DNA of 64,000 nucleotides from Paraburkholderia ultramafica (GTDB lineage: Bacteria; Pseudomonadota; Gammaproteobacteria; Burkholderiales; Burkholderiaceae), in the NCBI RefSeq assembly GCF_902859915.1, contig NZ_CADIKK010000010.1:124001-188000 (forward strand), given 5' to 3'. Position 1 is the first letter of the stretch, and each line of letters opens with the position of its first letter. Below the pieces are notes generated by a model, which had not been told where the DNA came from, made no database searches, and saw nothing but the letters and a program-made list of their open reading frames with translations. The translations under genes and the position numbers were made by a program. Positions 43,202 through 53,617 of the stretch are shown here, piece after piece.

Positions 43202-44244
43202 TTGCTGAGCGCGCTCGCGGCGCTCGCGGTGGTGGGTGCCGACATCGCGCTATGGCGCTACGGTTCCTGGGCGCTGCCGATCGCCGCGCTGCTGATTGCG
43301 ATCGGCACCTTGTTCGTGCTGAACATGTCTTATGCGTATTTCGTGGAGTCGGGCGCGAAGCGCAAGTTCGCGAAGCTGTTCGGTCAATACGTGCCGCCCG
43401 AACTGGTCGAGGAGATGAGCCGGAACCCGGAAAGCTACAGCATGACCGGCCGGCGGGCCGAGCTGACCGTGCTGTTCTGCGACGTGCTGGGTTTCACCGC
43501 GATTGCCGAAACGCTGGAACCCGAGCAGCTCGCGCTGCTGATGAACGAATACCTCGGCACGATGACGGCGGCGATCCGCCAGCAGCGCGGCACGCTCGAC
43601 AAACACATGGGCGACGCGATCATGGCATTCTGGGGCGCGCCCGTCGACGACAGCGAGCACGCGCGCCATGCCGTTACCGCCGCGCTCGATATGCGCACGG
43701 CGCTCGTCGAGTTGAACCGCACGCTGGAGGCGCGCGGCTGGCCGACGTTGTCGATCGGCATCGGCATCAACACGGGGCCGATGACGGTCGGCGATATGGG
43801 CTCGGCCGTGCGCAAGGCTTATACGGTGCTCGGCGACGCGGTGAACGTCGCGGCGCGTCTCGAAGGGCTCACGCGGCATTACAAGGTGGACGTGATCGTC
43901 GGCGAGGCGACCCGCGAGCGTGTGAGCGCAGTCGTGTTCCGGGAAATCGACCGCGTGCGGGTGGCGGGCGCACTACGCCGGTCGCGCTGTTCGAGCCGCT
44001 GATGTCCAGCGGAGCATGGGCGCAGGCCGGCGCCGCGCCGCGCGACGAACTCGCGCGCTGGCATGCGGCGCTGGAACGCTACCGGTCGCACGACTGGGAC
44101 GCGGCGGCAGCGCTGCTGGATGCGCTGATCGCGCAGCATCCGCAATGCGCTCTTTACAGGGTCTATCAGGAGCGCATCATGGCGTTACGCGAGAGTCGGC
44201 CGGCCACGGATTGGGATGGCATCACGACCTTCGGCACCAAATAG
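43202..44244 (+). pseudogene. Adenylate cyclase, 5'-truncated and frameshifted
   Basis: The region encodes the membrane end of a CHASE2-type sensor (three hydrophobic segments, then MSYAYFVESGAKRKFAKLFG and QYVPPELVEEM). A class III cyclase domain follows, with LTVLFCDVLGFTAIAETL and KHMGDAIMAFWGAPVDD (both metal Asp) and GDAVNVAARLEGL. After REIDRVRV at 43960 the frame breaks; the expected continuation GRTTPVALFEPL and the C-terminal helices ending DWDGITTFGTK lie in another frame. A single missing base near 43967-43975 explains it. The periplasmic CHASE2 domain is absent upstream. An active cyclase core could still be made from TTG 43202. Confidence 0.75.
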
Positions 44245-44252
44245 GACGTAGC

Positions 44253-45020
44253 ATGAAAGTGCGCATTCTCGGCTGTAGCGGCGCGATTTGCGGCGTCGGC
44301 GGCGGCACCACGTCGCTGCTGGTGGACGACGACATTCTGATCGACGCGGGCACCGGCGTCGGCGAACTGAGCGACGCCGAGCTGGCCCACATCGATCATG
44401 TGTTCATCACGCATTCGCATCTGGATCACACCGCGTTCCTGCCGCTCATGGTCGACGCCGCCGCCGAATACCGTACGCAGCCGTTGACCGTGCACGCGCC
44501 GCAAGTCACGCTCGACATCCTTCACGCGCACCTGTTCAACAACCTGATCTGGCCGGACTTCACGGTCATCCCGTCGGCCGCGGCGCCGGCCGTGCAGTTT
44601 GCCGCGCTCGAAGTCGGTCACAGCATGAGCCTGCGCGGACGAACGCTAACCGCGCTGCCCGCGCAGCATGTCGTGCCCGCGGCGGGATACGCGGTGGATA
44701 GCGGTGCGGGCAGCCTTGTTTTCAGCGGCGATACGACCACGAATCCGGTGTTCTGGGCGATTGTCAGCGCGATGCCGCGGCTGCGTCATGTGATCGTCGA
44801 GACGGCGTTCCCGGACGCGCATCGCGCGACGGCGGTCGCGGCGCAGCATTACTGTCCGAGCCTGCTCGCCGCGGATTTACACGATGTCCGGTTCGATGCC
44901 GAATTGCTGATTTCGCATCTGAAGCCGGTGCACGCGGCGCAGATCATGCGGGAACTCAACACCGCGCTGCACCGTTTCGACCCGCATCGCCTCGACGCGG
45001 GACGGGTGTTCGAGTTGTGA
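44253..45020 (+). CDS. Class II 3',5'-cyclic-nucleotide phosphodiesterase (MBL fold)
   Basis: The 255-residue protein has the metallo-beta-lactamase metal motif THSHLDHTAFLP. It carries further ligands in LEVGHSMSL, VFSGDTT, IVETAFPD and a final ISHLKPVHA. A start with KVRILGCSGAICG and this ligand spacing match class II cAMP/cGMP phosphodiesterases, which in Burkholderia commonly follow CHASE2 adenylate cyclases. It begins eight bases after the cyclase remnant's stop. It would hydrolyse cAMP or cGMP in the cytoplasm; specificity is not visible. Confidence 0.8.
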   Translation: MKVRILGCSGAICGVGGGTTSLLVDDDILIDAGTGVGELSDAELAHIDHVFITHSHLDHTAFLPLMVDAAAEYRTQPLTVHAPQVTLDILHAHLFNNLIWPDFTVIPSAAAPAVQFAALEVGHSMSLRGRTLTALPAQHVVPAAGYAVDSGAGSLVFSGDTTTNPVFWAIVSAMPRLRHVIVETAFPDAHRATAVAAQHYCPSLLAADLHDVRFDAELLISHLKPVHAAQIMRELNTALHRFDPHRLDAGRVFEL

Positions 45021-45222
45021 GGCCTGTACCCGGTGTTGCGCCTCTGGAGGCTCGCGCCTGCTCTGGCTTTAGGTGGTTCGATGCGGCGAGGCTGTTTTGG
45101 CTACACTATCCACTGTCCGGTGAGGCGATGCAGCGCGTGCGTGAAGTCTATGAGCGCCATATAGCGCCTCAGGTCCACCAGCGCTGGTAAAAGTCTCGAA
45201 TCAGTGGAAGGGCGCCGCGCCC

Positions 45223-46368
45223 TCATCCGAACCGAACGCAATATACCGGCGGCAAATGCGCTGAAACCAGATGCCAGCTTTCGCCGCCATCGTCGGACGT
45301 CCATAGCGCGCCAGTGGTCGACCCCATCGCGAGGCGCGTGCCCGAGTCATCTACAGCGAGCCCGTGCCGATACACGAGGTCATACGCCGGTGTGGGCGGC
45401 AACCCGTTCGAGAAACGCTCGAACGTGCGGCCGCCGTCGCGTGTGCGCGTGACGACGAACTGGCCGTCTACCGGGATGCGGTACTGGTCTTTCGCAGCGG
45501 GCACGAACCACGCGGTGTCCGGCTCGCGCGGGTGCACGGCAACCGCAAAGCCGAAACTGGATGGCTGCGCTTCGATCCGTTGCCAGTGGGCAGCGCCGTC
45601 GGTCGAGCGGAAGATCGCGCAGTGATGCTGCGTCCACAGCACATCCGGGTTTGCCGCGCATTGCACGACGCGGTGCGGGTCTTGCACGTTCGGGTCGCCG
45701 CGCCGCTCCGGCGGCATGTAGTCGGCCTCCATGCCCTCGGCACTCACGCGCCAGCTCGCGCCGCCGTCAGCGGTTTGCCAGACGCCGCCGCACGACACGC
45801 CGATCGTCACGTGCCGGCTGTCGCGCGGATCGACCATCACGGAATGGACGCCCGGCGCATCGTAGCCGCCTCCGAGCCATTCGCCGCGCTCCGGGCGATC
45901 CCACAGCGCGCGGTTGAGCACCCATGTGTCGCCACCATCGTCAGAACGGAACAGCCCACCGGGAATCGTGCCGGCCCACAGTACGCCCGGCTCGTCCGGG
46001 CCGCCGGTTTCGAGCGACCAGATTTGCTGAAGCGTCCAGGGCGTCGGCGGGCTGGGCGCGGCCGCGCTCGCATTGTCCGCGCTCGGATTCGCGCCGTCGC
46101 CGGTACACGTCTCGCCGGCAGGCTGCGGCGGGTAGACGGGGACCGCGCACTCTTGCCAATCCGTCATGCCCGCGCGCCGGCGATGCAGCTTCACGCCGAA
46201 GTGGCCGAGATTGAGTGCCGCATACAGCGATCCGTCGCGCGGATCAGGCAGCACCATGCTCACCGGCTCGCCGACGAAATGCGGCTCACCGAGGGTCCAG
46301 CCACCCTCGCCACCGGCTTGTAGAACGAACAATCCCTTGCGGGTTGCAACCAGCAATCGATCGCTCAT
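45223..46368 (-). CDS. BNR/sialidase-fold beta-propeller protein
   Basis: The 381-residue protein has an N-terminal LLVATRKGLFVLQ blade and repeated Asp-box-like motifs (RSDDGGDTWVLNR, QTADGGASWRV, RSTDGAAHWQR, TRDGGRTFERF, TSDDGGESWHLV), i.e. a six- or seven-bladed propeller. Sialidase catalytic Arg triads are not evident, so an enzymatic glycosidase role is unlikely. No signal peptide is present, so it is cytoplasmic. It lies 34 bases downstream of a MoaD/ThiS-like gene on the same strand, a pairing seen in several bacteria but not explained. Confidence 0.8.
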   Translation of the reverse strand: MSDRLLVATRKGLFVLQAGGEGGWTLGEPHFVGEPVSMVLPDPRDGSLYAALNLGHFGVKLHRRRAGMTDWQECAVPVYPPQPAGETCTGDGANPSADNASAAAPSPPTPWTLQQIWSLETGGPDEPGVLWAGTIPGGLFRSDDGGDTWVLNRALWDRPERGEWLGGGYDAPGVHSVMVDPRDSRHVTIGVSCGGVWQTADGGASWRVSAEGMEADYMPPERRGDPNVQDPHRVVQCAANPDVLWTQHHCAIFRSTDGAAHWQRIEAQPSSFGFAVAVHPREPDTAWFVPAAKDQYRIPVDGQFVVTRTRDGGRTFERFSNGLPPTPAYDLVYRHGLAVDDSGTRLAMGSTTGALWTSDDGGESWHLVSAHLPPVYCVRFG

Positions 46369-46402
46369 GTGGAGTGTCTCCTGGAGTACGAGTGGAACCT
46401 GC

Positions 46403-46672
46403 TTATCCGCCCGACAGCGACTGTATGACGTAAACCCGGCTTGCCTCGCCGAGCGCATCGGACAGATGTTGCCGGTCGCGCACCCGCCGGCCGTCGACAA
46501 ACACGGCGAGATGCCTTCGCAGTGAGCCCTGATCGTCAAGGATGTAGCCGCGCAGCCGAGGTTGCTCGACAAAGACGGCGTCGAGCGCTTCTGCGAGCGT
46601 GCGCGCGTCGATCTCGCGCTCGGGCGTTGCGACATGCCGTTGAATCGAAGCAGCGAAGAAGATGTGCGCCAT
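46403..46672 (-). CDS. MoaD/ThiS-like beta-grasp sulfur-carrier protein
   Basis: The 89-residue protein has the beta-grasp pattern FFAASIQRHV, ARTLAEALDAVFVEQPRLRG, RRHLAVFVDGRRVRDRQHLS and a C-terminal VYVIQSLSGG. The final Gly-Gly is the thiocarboxylate or adenylation site of MoaD, ThiS and relatives. No MoaE, ThiG or E1-like enzyme is in the window. The linked beta-propeller gene suggests a dedicated partner. It could carry sulfur or be a ubiquitin-like modifier; which one cannot be told here. Confidence 0.82.
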   Translation of the reverse strand: MAHIFFAASIQRHVATPEREIDARTLAEALDAVFVEQPRLRGYILDDQGSLRRHLAVFVDGRRVRDRQHLSDALGEASRVYVIQSLSGG

Positions 46673-46829
46673 GATGAGGTAGCCGAGCGGGAGTGGCCTT
46701 GCACGTCGATTACGCAGTTTAGAACGATCCGCCGTGCGAGGCCACAAAGGCGTCCCACGCGCAATGACCGCGCACGCGCTCAGGCTGTTCCGGCCCGATG
46801 TCATCAGGCATGCCGTTGTATAGACTTGA

Positions 46830-48083
<1,254 letters not shown>

Positions 48084-48254
48084 AGGAAAGGGCAATAGAG
48101 GGGCGAGCTTCGCGCTGCTGTCAGTTCGTTGTTCCAGCGCAGCGTTGCGTATTCGCTGTGGGCGCTTTCGGTCGAAGAATTGCCTCGAGCGGCGCTTGGC
48201 TCGTTAGCAGGACGGATCGGCGCACGCCGTTCGTCGCCGCAAAATGAATAAGCA

Positions 48255-48371
48255 CGTGTCGTAGTCCAGTTGCACAGTGCCGGCGATCGCAGCGCCCTGG
48301 CGCGCGACGAACAGCCCGAGTCCACCCGCGCGCAACGAGGGCAGCACCGTGCCACGCCGGAACGCTTCGCT
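48255..48371 (-). pseudogene. GNAT acetyltransferase fragment
   Basis: On the minus strand a stretch reads FRRGTVLPSLRAGGLGLFVA then RQGAAIAGTVQLDYDT. This is the beta2-beta4 region of many GNAT proteins in Burkholderia. Neither the acetyl-CoA-binding motif A nor an N-terminus is found on either side. It is a relic lying in the 438-base gap between hmp and the YceH gene. Confidence 0.45.
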
Positions 48372-48521
48372 CGCAGCGGGCTTCGCGTCACGCGTGAGAA
48401 TTCCACCGCGACGGCCCGGGCCGTTTATCATAGTGGCCACAAACCAGAACGCGCCGCCCGGTTGTGCAACGGTAACGCACATCATCCACGAGACCCGGCG
48501 ACTCATGCCGCAACATCATTT

Positions 48522-49214
48522 ATGAACTCCACTCCCGACGCTTCCTCCCGTCCTTCGATCCGCGCGTTGACCTTGCTTGAAGGGCGCGTGCTCGGCGTGC
48601 TCGTCGAAAAGCAGCACACCGTGCCGGACAGTTATCCGCTTTCGCTGAACGCGCTGACGCTGGGCTGCAATCAGAAAACCGGTCGCGCGCCGGTGATGAA
48701 CGCGACCGAGGCCGAGGTGCTGACCGCCGTCGATGGCTTGAAGCGACTGAGCCTCGTGATGGAAGGCAGCAGCAGCCGCGTGCCGCGCTTCGAGCACAAC
48801 CTGAATCGCGTGCTCGGCTTGCCGAGCCAGTCGGCGGCGTTGCTGACCACCTTGCTGCTGCGCGGCCCGCAGACCGCCGCCGAATTGCGCCTGAACAGCG
48901 CGCGTCTGCACGGCTTTGCCGACATCTCGTCGGTCGAGGCGTTTCTCGATGAACTGGCCGCCAACGATCCGCCACGGGTCGTGAAGCTGGCCCGCACGCC
49001 GGGCGAGCGTGAGAATCGCTGGACGCATCTGCTGTGCGGCGAAGTGAGCGCGAGCGAGCTGGCGCAGCCTGGTGTCGAGGACGACGCGGTGCCATTGTCC
49101 GCGTTCGAGGCGGTGAAGGCCGAGCAGAAGCGGCTTGCCGACGAAGTGAGCCGGCTTCAGGCCGTCGTGCGGCGCATGGCGGCGGAGTTGGGGATCGGCG
49201 TCGACGATCTTTGA
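48522..49214 (+). CDS. YceH family (DUF480) winged-helix protein
   Basis: The 230-residue protein opens LTLLEGRVLGVLVEKQHTVP and continues with DSYPLSLNALTLGCNQKTGR and LRGPQTAAELRLNSARLHGF. These are the two winged-helix domains of the UPF0502/YceH family. A C-terminal coiled-coil-like helix (EQKRLADEVSRLQAVVRRMA) follows. The start is the first ATG after the family-unlike upstream sequence. YceH binding partners are not established. It is the only intact, widely conserved gene between 48.1 and 49.9 kb. Confidence 0.88.
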   Translation: MNSTPDASSRPSIRALTLLEGRVLGVLVEKQHTVPDSYPLSLNALTLGCNQKTGRAPVMNATEAEVLTAVDGLKRLSLVMEGSSSRVPRFEHNLNRVLGLPSQSAALLTTLLLRGPQTAAELRLNSARLHGFADISSVEAFLDELAANDPPRVVKLARTPGERENRWTHLLCGEVSASELAQPGVEDDAVPLSAFEAVKAEQKRLADEVSRLQAVVRRMAAELGIGVDDL

Positions 49215-49929
49215 ACATGACGTCGAATGTGGGTCACGTCCTGGCCTTTTGCGAAAGCTACCATCGGCAGGGCGGTTCGAACGAAGCCATCTCTCGCGCA
49301 GTTTGAAGGCCCGCACCTGAGACTTAAACCATATCTTTGCAGCGACAGGCACGCATGATTTTGCACCTGAGAACCGTCCCGTCGGTGATTTGGCGTAGCG
49401 TTGCATCCGTCGACAAGCATGATTCCGCACTTTGTCGAAACGCCCGGTATTCGTTGCATTTCGTGTGCGCGCATGTGGGGGGCGCCTCGTCGCGGTCCGG
49501 CAGCCCACGGGAGGGAGCCCATCGATTCTTCGCCGATAATGGCGTTGTCGGTAGTACAGCCTTGACGGCCCTCATGGTTCGTTTCACGCACAACTGACAT
49601 ACCCGGCCTGGCCGCGTTGCGGTCACGCCCCACGCCTGAATCTGCTTGTCGTAACCAACCTTCCTTTGCCAGCAGGCGCGCTGCCCCAAGCCACCGATGA
49701 CGACGATTTGCCTTTCTGAGGGGGCATGAGTCGCCACTGAAACGCCGATCGGGTCGCGTGCCGCCGCTCAGCGTCGGGCAGGAAACGGCCACATATGGAC
49801 ACTGATCCGCATCTTCACACAGACCTTCGGGCGTCGGCTCGGCCCCTCGCAACGGACCTTCGCATCCCGAGCGTGCCGTCGCATCACTGGTCATCGAGGC
49901 ACGAAAAGGCTGCATGGCGGTGGAGTGCA
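49215..49929. other. Degenerate region without recognisable genes
   Basis: About 715 bases with only short ORFs on both strands, none of which resembles a known family. Composition is normal. The density of short stop-interrupted frames and its position between gene remnants suggest decayed sequence, possibly from mobile elements, but no transposase motif or terminal repeat was recognised. Confidence 0.4.
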
Positions 49930-51255
49930 TCAGCGCATGTCGAACAGTTCCTGGTGGAGTCCGCGCGCAGCCAGGTCGCGCCGTAGCGTACGACCGAAAC
50001 CCGCGGCTCCGCAGAACCAGACATCCGCGGACATCCATTCGGGCACGATCTCACAGAGGCGCTTGGCAGTGAGCCGTTCGTCCTTGCCGCTCACCAGGAC
50101 GTGAAGGCGCACATTTCCACGCGTTGCAAGTTGCTCCACCGCGTCGATGAACGCTTGGTCTGGCGCATTGGTGCTATAGAAAAGATCGACGGCGCGCTCA
50201 TCCTGATCGCGCACGCGCGCCTGCATCCGCGCAAGGAAAGGTGTGATGCCAATACCGCCGGCAATCCAGACCTGTCTCGGCTTGCCGCTACGAAAGTCAA
50301 AGGTGCCGTAGGGTCCCTCAACCGTGACCAGGTCGCCGGGCTTTAGGGTTTCCGGCAATCTCTCCGTGTAATCGCCGATACCTTTGATATGAAAGCGTAG
50401 CTTGCCGTCATCGTGCCATGCGGAAGAAATCGTGAACGGATGCGGACCTTCTGCGGGATCGAAAGTGACAAAGGCAAACTGCCCGGCAGCATGACCCAAC
50501 CAGCGGTCCTTCAGTTTGATGACGATACCCAGCACCCGGTTGTTCCGATGATGTATGAGGTTCTCGATGACCCCGACCGCTCGCCGCGTATGTCCCACGC
50601 GGCGCAGCAGCGAGATGGCGGCGGCCATCGCGGCCACGAGCATCAGCAGTCCCATCACCGGGGCGATCGCAGCGTTCCAGTAAGCAGGTTTCGTTAATAC
50701 AACGGAATGAAACGCCAGCGCCAGATACGCGACTGCCAGCAGTCGATGGGTCTTGAAGAAGTAGCGATAGGGGAAGCGCTTCAGCAAGGCAACGATGATG
50801 AGCGCCACTGCCGCGTAGAACGCCCATTCGCCGATGCTTTCAGCGAGGCCGCGCTGACTGCTCAGAATACGGACGATGGCCGGCAGCGTTTCGCCCGATG
50901 ACAGATCCAGCCTGCGCGATGGCCTCTGCATCCAGCCCAGGCCGATCAACCAGTTCGGTGCCTTGACCCACAGCCAGTGGATCGTAGAAAGCGCCAACGT
51001 GCTGATGCCCAGCCATTTATGAAGGCGGTACGACTTGTCGAGGCCGCCGAGAAACGGCTCCACACTGATCGGTCGGATCGCCAGAAACATGCCGGCACTC
51101 ATGCATCCGAGCGTGAGAATGCCGGTGAAATTGATCATCGAGAGCTGGAAGGCACGGAATTCGTATGGTCTGCTCAATACATCATCGGCAAATAGCCAGA
51201 GCAAGGCCAAGCCGGTTAGCAACACCAGATAAGCCAGCTTGATGTTCTTCGTCAT
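49930..51255 (-). CDS. Ferric-reductase-like transmembrane oxidoreductase
   Basis: The 441-residue protein has six hydrophobic segments with haem-ligand His candidates (SYRLHKWLGISTLALSTIHW and FFKTHRLLAVAYLALAFHSV), as in ferric reductase/NOX-type cytochrome b domains. An FAD-binding segment (HPFTISSAWHDDGKLRFHIK) and an NAD(P)H segment (WIAGGIGITPFLARM, with VWFCGAAGFG near the end) follow. It moves electrons from cytosolic NAD(P)H across the inner membrane via FAD and two haems; the acceptor is unknown. ATG 51255 removes a 14-residue family-unlike extension. Confidence 0.87.
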   Translation of the reverse strand: MTKNIKLAYLVLLTGLALLWLFADDVLSRPYEFRAFQLSMINFTGILTLGCMSAGMFLAIRPISVEPFLGGLDKSYRLHKWLGISTLALSTIHWLWVKAPNWLIGLGWMQRPSRRLDLSSGETLPAIVRILSSQRGLAESIGEWAFYAAVALIIVALLKRFPYRYFFKTHRLLAVAYLALAFHSVVLTKPAYWNAAIAPVMGLLMLVAAMAAAISLLRRVGHTRRAVGVIENLIHHRNNRVLGIVIKLKDRWLGHAAGQFAFVTFDPAEGPHPFTISSAWHDDGKLRFHIKGIGDYTERLPETLKPGDLVTVEGPYGTFDFRSGKPRQVWIAGGIGITPFLARMQARVRDQDERAVDLFYSTNAPDQAFIDAVEQLATRGNVRLHVLVSGKDERLTAKRLCEIVPEWMSADVWFCGAAGFGRTLRRDLAARGLHQELFDMR

Positions 51256-51744
51256 GTCGATTCGCTGTACCGATGGGGGTCGTTCCGCTAGTCCCACCGG
51301 CAGACTGAAAACCGGGGGTGGCTCTTCTGAAGCGCGGGCTGGTTAGGCGCGTCACCTCAAGCATTCGGACGCCAGCGTTCGGAACGCTGAAATCCTAGCA
51401 CGAACCGGACACTGAAGAGTGTAAGGGCCAGGGTCGCGGGTGTTTGCCGAGGGCTGCTGCCCGGCAAAGCTGCGTAATGCAGGAAAGCCCATCGCACGCG
51501 ATGATGCTTCTGGTCCGCTGGTCCCTCGAAAGCTGTCATTCGTCTGTCGCCGGATCGAACGGCAGAAGTGGGTCGAATAACCCTTAACGGGCACGGCCGC
51601 TCGCGTCAGGCAGAGGCCGGCCGGACCGCTCATTCGACATCATTGTCCCTCGTGTGCCCTTCCTGGCTGCTGACATGTAGTTGGAGCGGCCCTTGAATCG
51701 CCGGACACGGTCTCCCACTTAAAATAGCGGGTAGGCATACGACT
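51256..51744. other. Non-coding or degenerate region before the IS66 fragment
   Basis: Nearly 490 bases with no recognisable gene. It separates the ferric-reductase gene from the IS66 remnant and may contain the boundary of the inserted element, but I could not identify terminal inverted repeats or a target duplication by eye. Confidence 0.35.
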
Positions 51745-51972
51745 GTGTTTTTGACTAACAACAAGCAAGAAGTGATGGAAGTGTTGACGGGGCCGGAGCG
51801 CCGGCGGCGATGGTCAGCGGAAGACAAACTGGCGATGGTGCGAGAGAGTTTCGAGCCGGGCAAAGCGGTCTCGATGGCTCCGCGGTACGTAATCGGGAGA
51901 AGGGCAGGCCGCGTTTCTGTAAGGTTGAGACGTTCGGAGCAACTCACTGAAGGGCAGCTTCGGGTCATGTGA
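51745..51972 (+). mobile_element. IS66-family TnpA (orfA) fragment
   Basis: The frame begins MFLTNNKQEVMEVLTGPERR and continues RRWSAEDKLAMVRESFEPGK before losing similarity near residue 45. This is the N-terminal helix-turn-helix part of IS66-type TnpA proteins. The rest (YVIGRRAGRVSVRLRRSEQL) is unrelated, and TnpB/TnpC are absent, so only a 5' end of about 130 bases survives. It abuts the acyltransferase remnant directly, implying that the insertion or its deletion truncated that gene. Confidence 0.7.
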
Positions 51973-51989
51973 CGAACAACTCGTTCAGC

Positions 51990-52555
51990 TATTTCTGGCC
52001 GCCAGTACAAGGGCCATGCTTCATCGTTGGAATGTGGGTGTGGTACGCGTTCCGCTCGCATCTAACGGGCGCATCCAGCGTGACGCGGTGCACAGCGTGG
52101 CTGATTTTTTCGCTCGCCCCAGGTTTCGCGCTCGCGACGGCGGCGCTTGGTGTGTGGCTCGCGAATGCACATGAACTCGCGCCGGTCTTCGCCGCGTGCA
52201 GCGCAGTCGCGTTTCTGTTATTCGTCTGCTCGCGCAGCCGCCCCGCGTCGGGCGACGATGCTCGCGGGGCGTACATCCGTCGCTGTGCCGACGCGCTGGG
52301 CCGCGAAAGCTACGGTATCTACCTGTGGCACTTCATCTGCGTCTACGCGACGTTGCACTTTTTCGAGGGGTGTTCGGGCAGAGCGGCCGGGAGACGTCGC
52401 TCGTGCTCTTCGTCGCGCCGGTGCTGGCGGTGCTCGCCGCGTCGTATGTGCTCTCACGCGTCTCCGACCGGATGATTCATGGACGCGCGACGCGTCTATC
52501 GCGTGGCATCCTCGCACATGTCGACCGGCGCTTTCACCGGAGTGGCCGAGCATGA
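51990..52555 (+). pseudogene. Acyltransferase 3 (OafA/YrhL) C-terminal remnant with frameshift
   Basis: The sequence encodes hydrophobic segments FIVGMWVWYAF and LIFSLAPGFALATAALGVWL. The conserved LGRESYGIYLWHFICVYATL near the end of acyltransferase-3 proteins follows. At 52370 the frame breaks within a run of four G; the continuation VFGQSGRETSLVLFVAPVLA and VLAASYVLSRVSDRMIHGRA is in another frame and ends at 52555. One lost G explains it. The N-terminal catalytic half is missing at the IS66 junction. The intact protein would have O-acylated a surface sugar. Confidence 0.65.
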
Positions 52556-52634
52556 CGATCTCGACGAGGTGCTCATGTTGTTGCGCGGCGAGCCTTATCT
52601 GCTCTGGAGACCGGTCGATCAGCACGGCACCGGA

Positions 52635-53168
52635 CTACGACGGGCCGCCCGCGTCCGCCTTGACCCTGCGGGGTGTGTTGCGCTCCAGTCTCATGTACAG
52701 GTTCGCGGTCACGATGCCGAAGACGATGTGAACGAACAGGCTGGCCCAGTTGCGCGCTTCTGCGAACCACGGAAAAAACTGTGTCATGCCGTAGAAATTA
52801 ATCAGGTAAACGGCTGCAGCGAAAGCGCCACCCGCCAGTGAGGCCATCCCCATGCTCGAGTCAAGGTTGAATGACGTCATGATCAGACCGAGGATAAGCG
52901 CCAATGCGATGGCAAGGGCAAAATGCACCCCAAAGGCCGCGAGCACGATGCCAATTGAGAATGCTTGCGGCGATTGCAATGCGCCTCGTCCCAGAATGAT
53001 CGCGGCGACCATGCGTGGGGGCTCCAGCAGACTGCCTTCCGTCATCAGTGCCATCAGGATAACCCCTAACGCCAGGAACACAGCGCCCGCAATGATGCCT
53101 GCCAGCACGGCTGCCCGCCAGTCGGGCTGGCCGTGTGTGAAATGATGGGAATCCATGTGAAGTTGCAC
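52635..53168 (-). CDS. Hypothetical multi-pass membrane protein
   Basis: The 177-residue product has four to five hydrophobic segments (AAVLAGIIAGAVFLALGVIL, GIVLAAFGVHFALAIALALI, ASLAGGAFAAAVYLINFYG and LFVHIVFGIVTANLYM) and a basic tail. The start is GTG 53168 with GGGAGAG close upstream; an ATG four codons in is possible. The pattern recurs in Burkholderia genomes near cytochrome oxidase genes, but I do not know a function. It overlaps no other gene except the end region after the acyltransferase remnant. Confidence 0.7.
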   Translation of the reverse strand: MQLHMDSHHFTHGQPDWRAAVLAGIIAGAVFLALGVILMALMTEGSLLEPPRMVAAIILGRGALQSPQAFSIGIVLAAFGVHFALAIALALILGLIMTSFNLDSSMGMASLAGGAFAAAVYLINFYGMTQFFPWFAEARNWASLFVHIVFGIVTANLYMRLERNTPRRVKADAGGPS

Positions 53169-53410
53169 AATTTCTCTCCCGATTGAGATTCGGATAATCC
53201 ATTCTAGTCCTCCAGCTCGCGAGACTGATAGCGCCGCATGGCTATCGCCACCCCGACGGATGGTCCTCGTTCTGGCGACGACGTCGCGTGATGAACTGTG
53301 CGTGCAAGAGACCCTTGAGGCACGTCAGTTGCCGAGAGGCAGGAGGGTTGTCCGCGGCAGACCTGTCAGCGGATCGCTAATTAATCCTTTAGCTCGCAGT
53401 GGAGGATCAA

Positions 53411-53602
53411 ATGCCTGCGAAATCGACAGCACAACAGATGGCTGCAGGGATGGCGCTGTCGATTCCCCTCCCGCCTGAAACTTCCACCTGCAACGATGGC
53501 TGCCACGGACCCGACGGGTCACTAAAGACCCTGGCCGCCCGGCAAACGGCGCGTCGCTTTCCGCGCGCTTCTGTGTGGGCATATTTTTTGCAGACCAAGT
53601 AG
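53411..53602 (+). pseudogene. DUF3008 protein, only the N-terminus recognisable
   Basis: GGAGGATCAA precedes an ATG encoding MPAKSTAQQMAAGMALS. This is the conserved start of the small DUF3008 proteins, which should continue with a Lys/Ser-rich ~45-residue tail. Instead the frame runs into Cys/Pro/Arg-rich unrelated sequence to 53602. The tail has been replaced, so the gene is broken although its ribosome-binding site is intact. Confidence 0.55.
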
Positions 53603-53617
53603 GGAGACGAAGGAAAC

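Noticed and set aside
51352..51633. Minus-strand ORF next to the IS66 fragment
   Set aside because: It looks like translated non-coding repeat or element-end sequence; no transposase motifs or inverted repeats could be defined.
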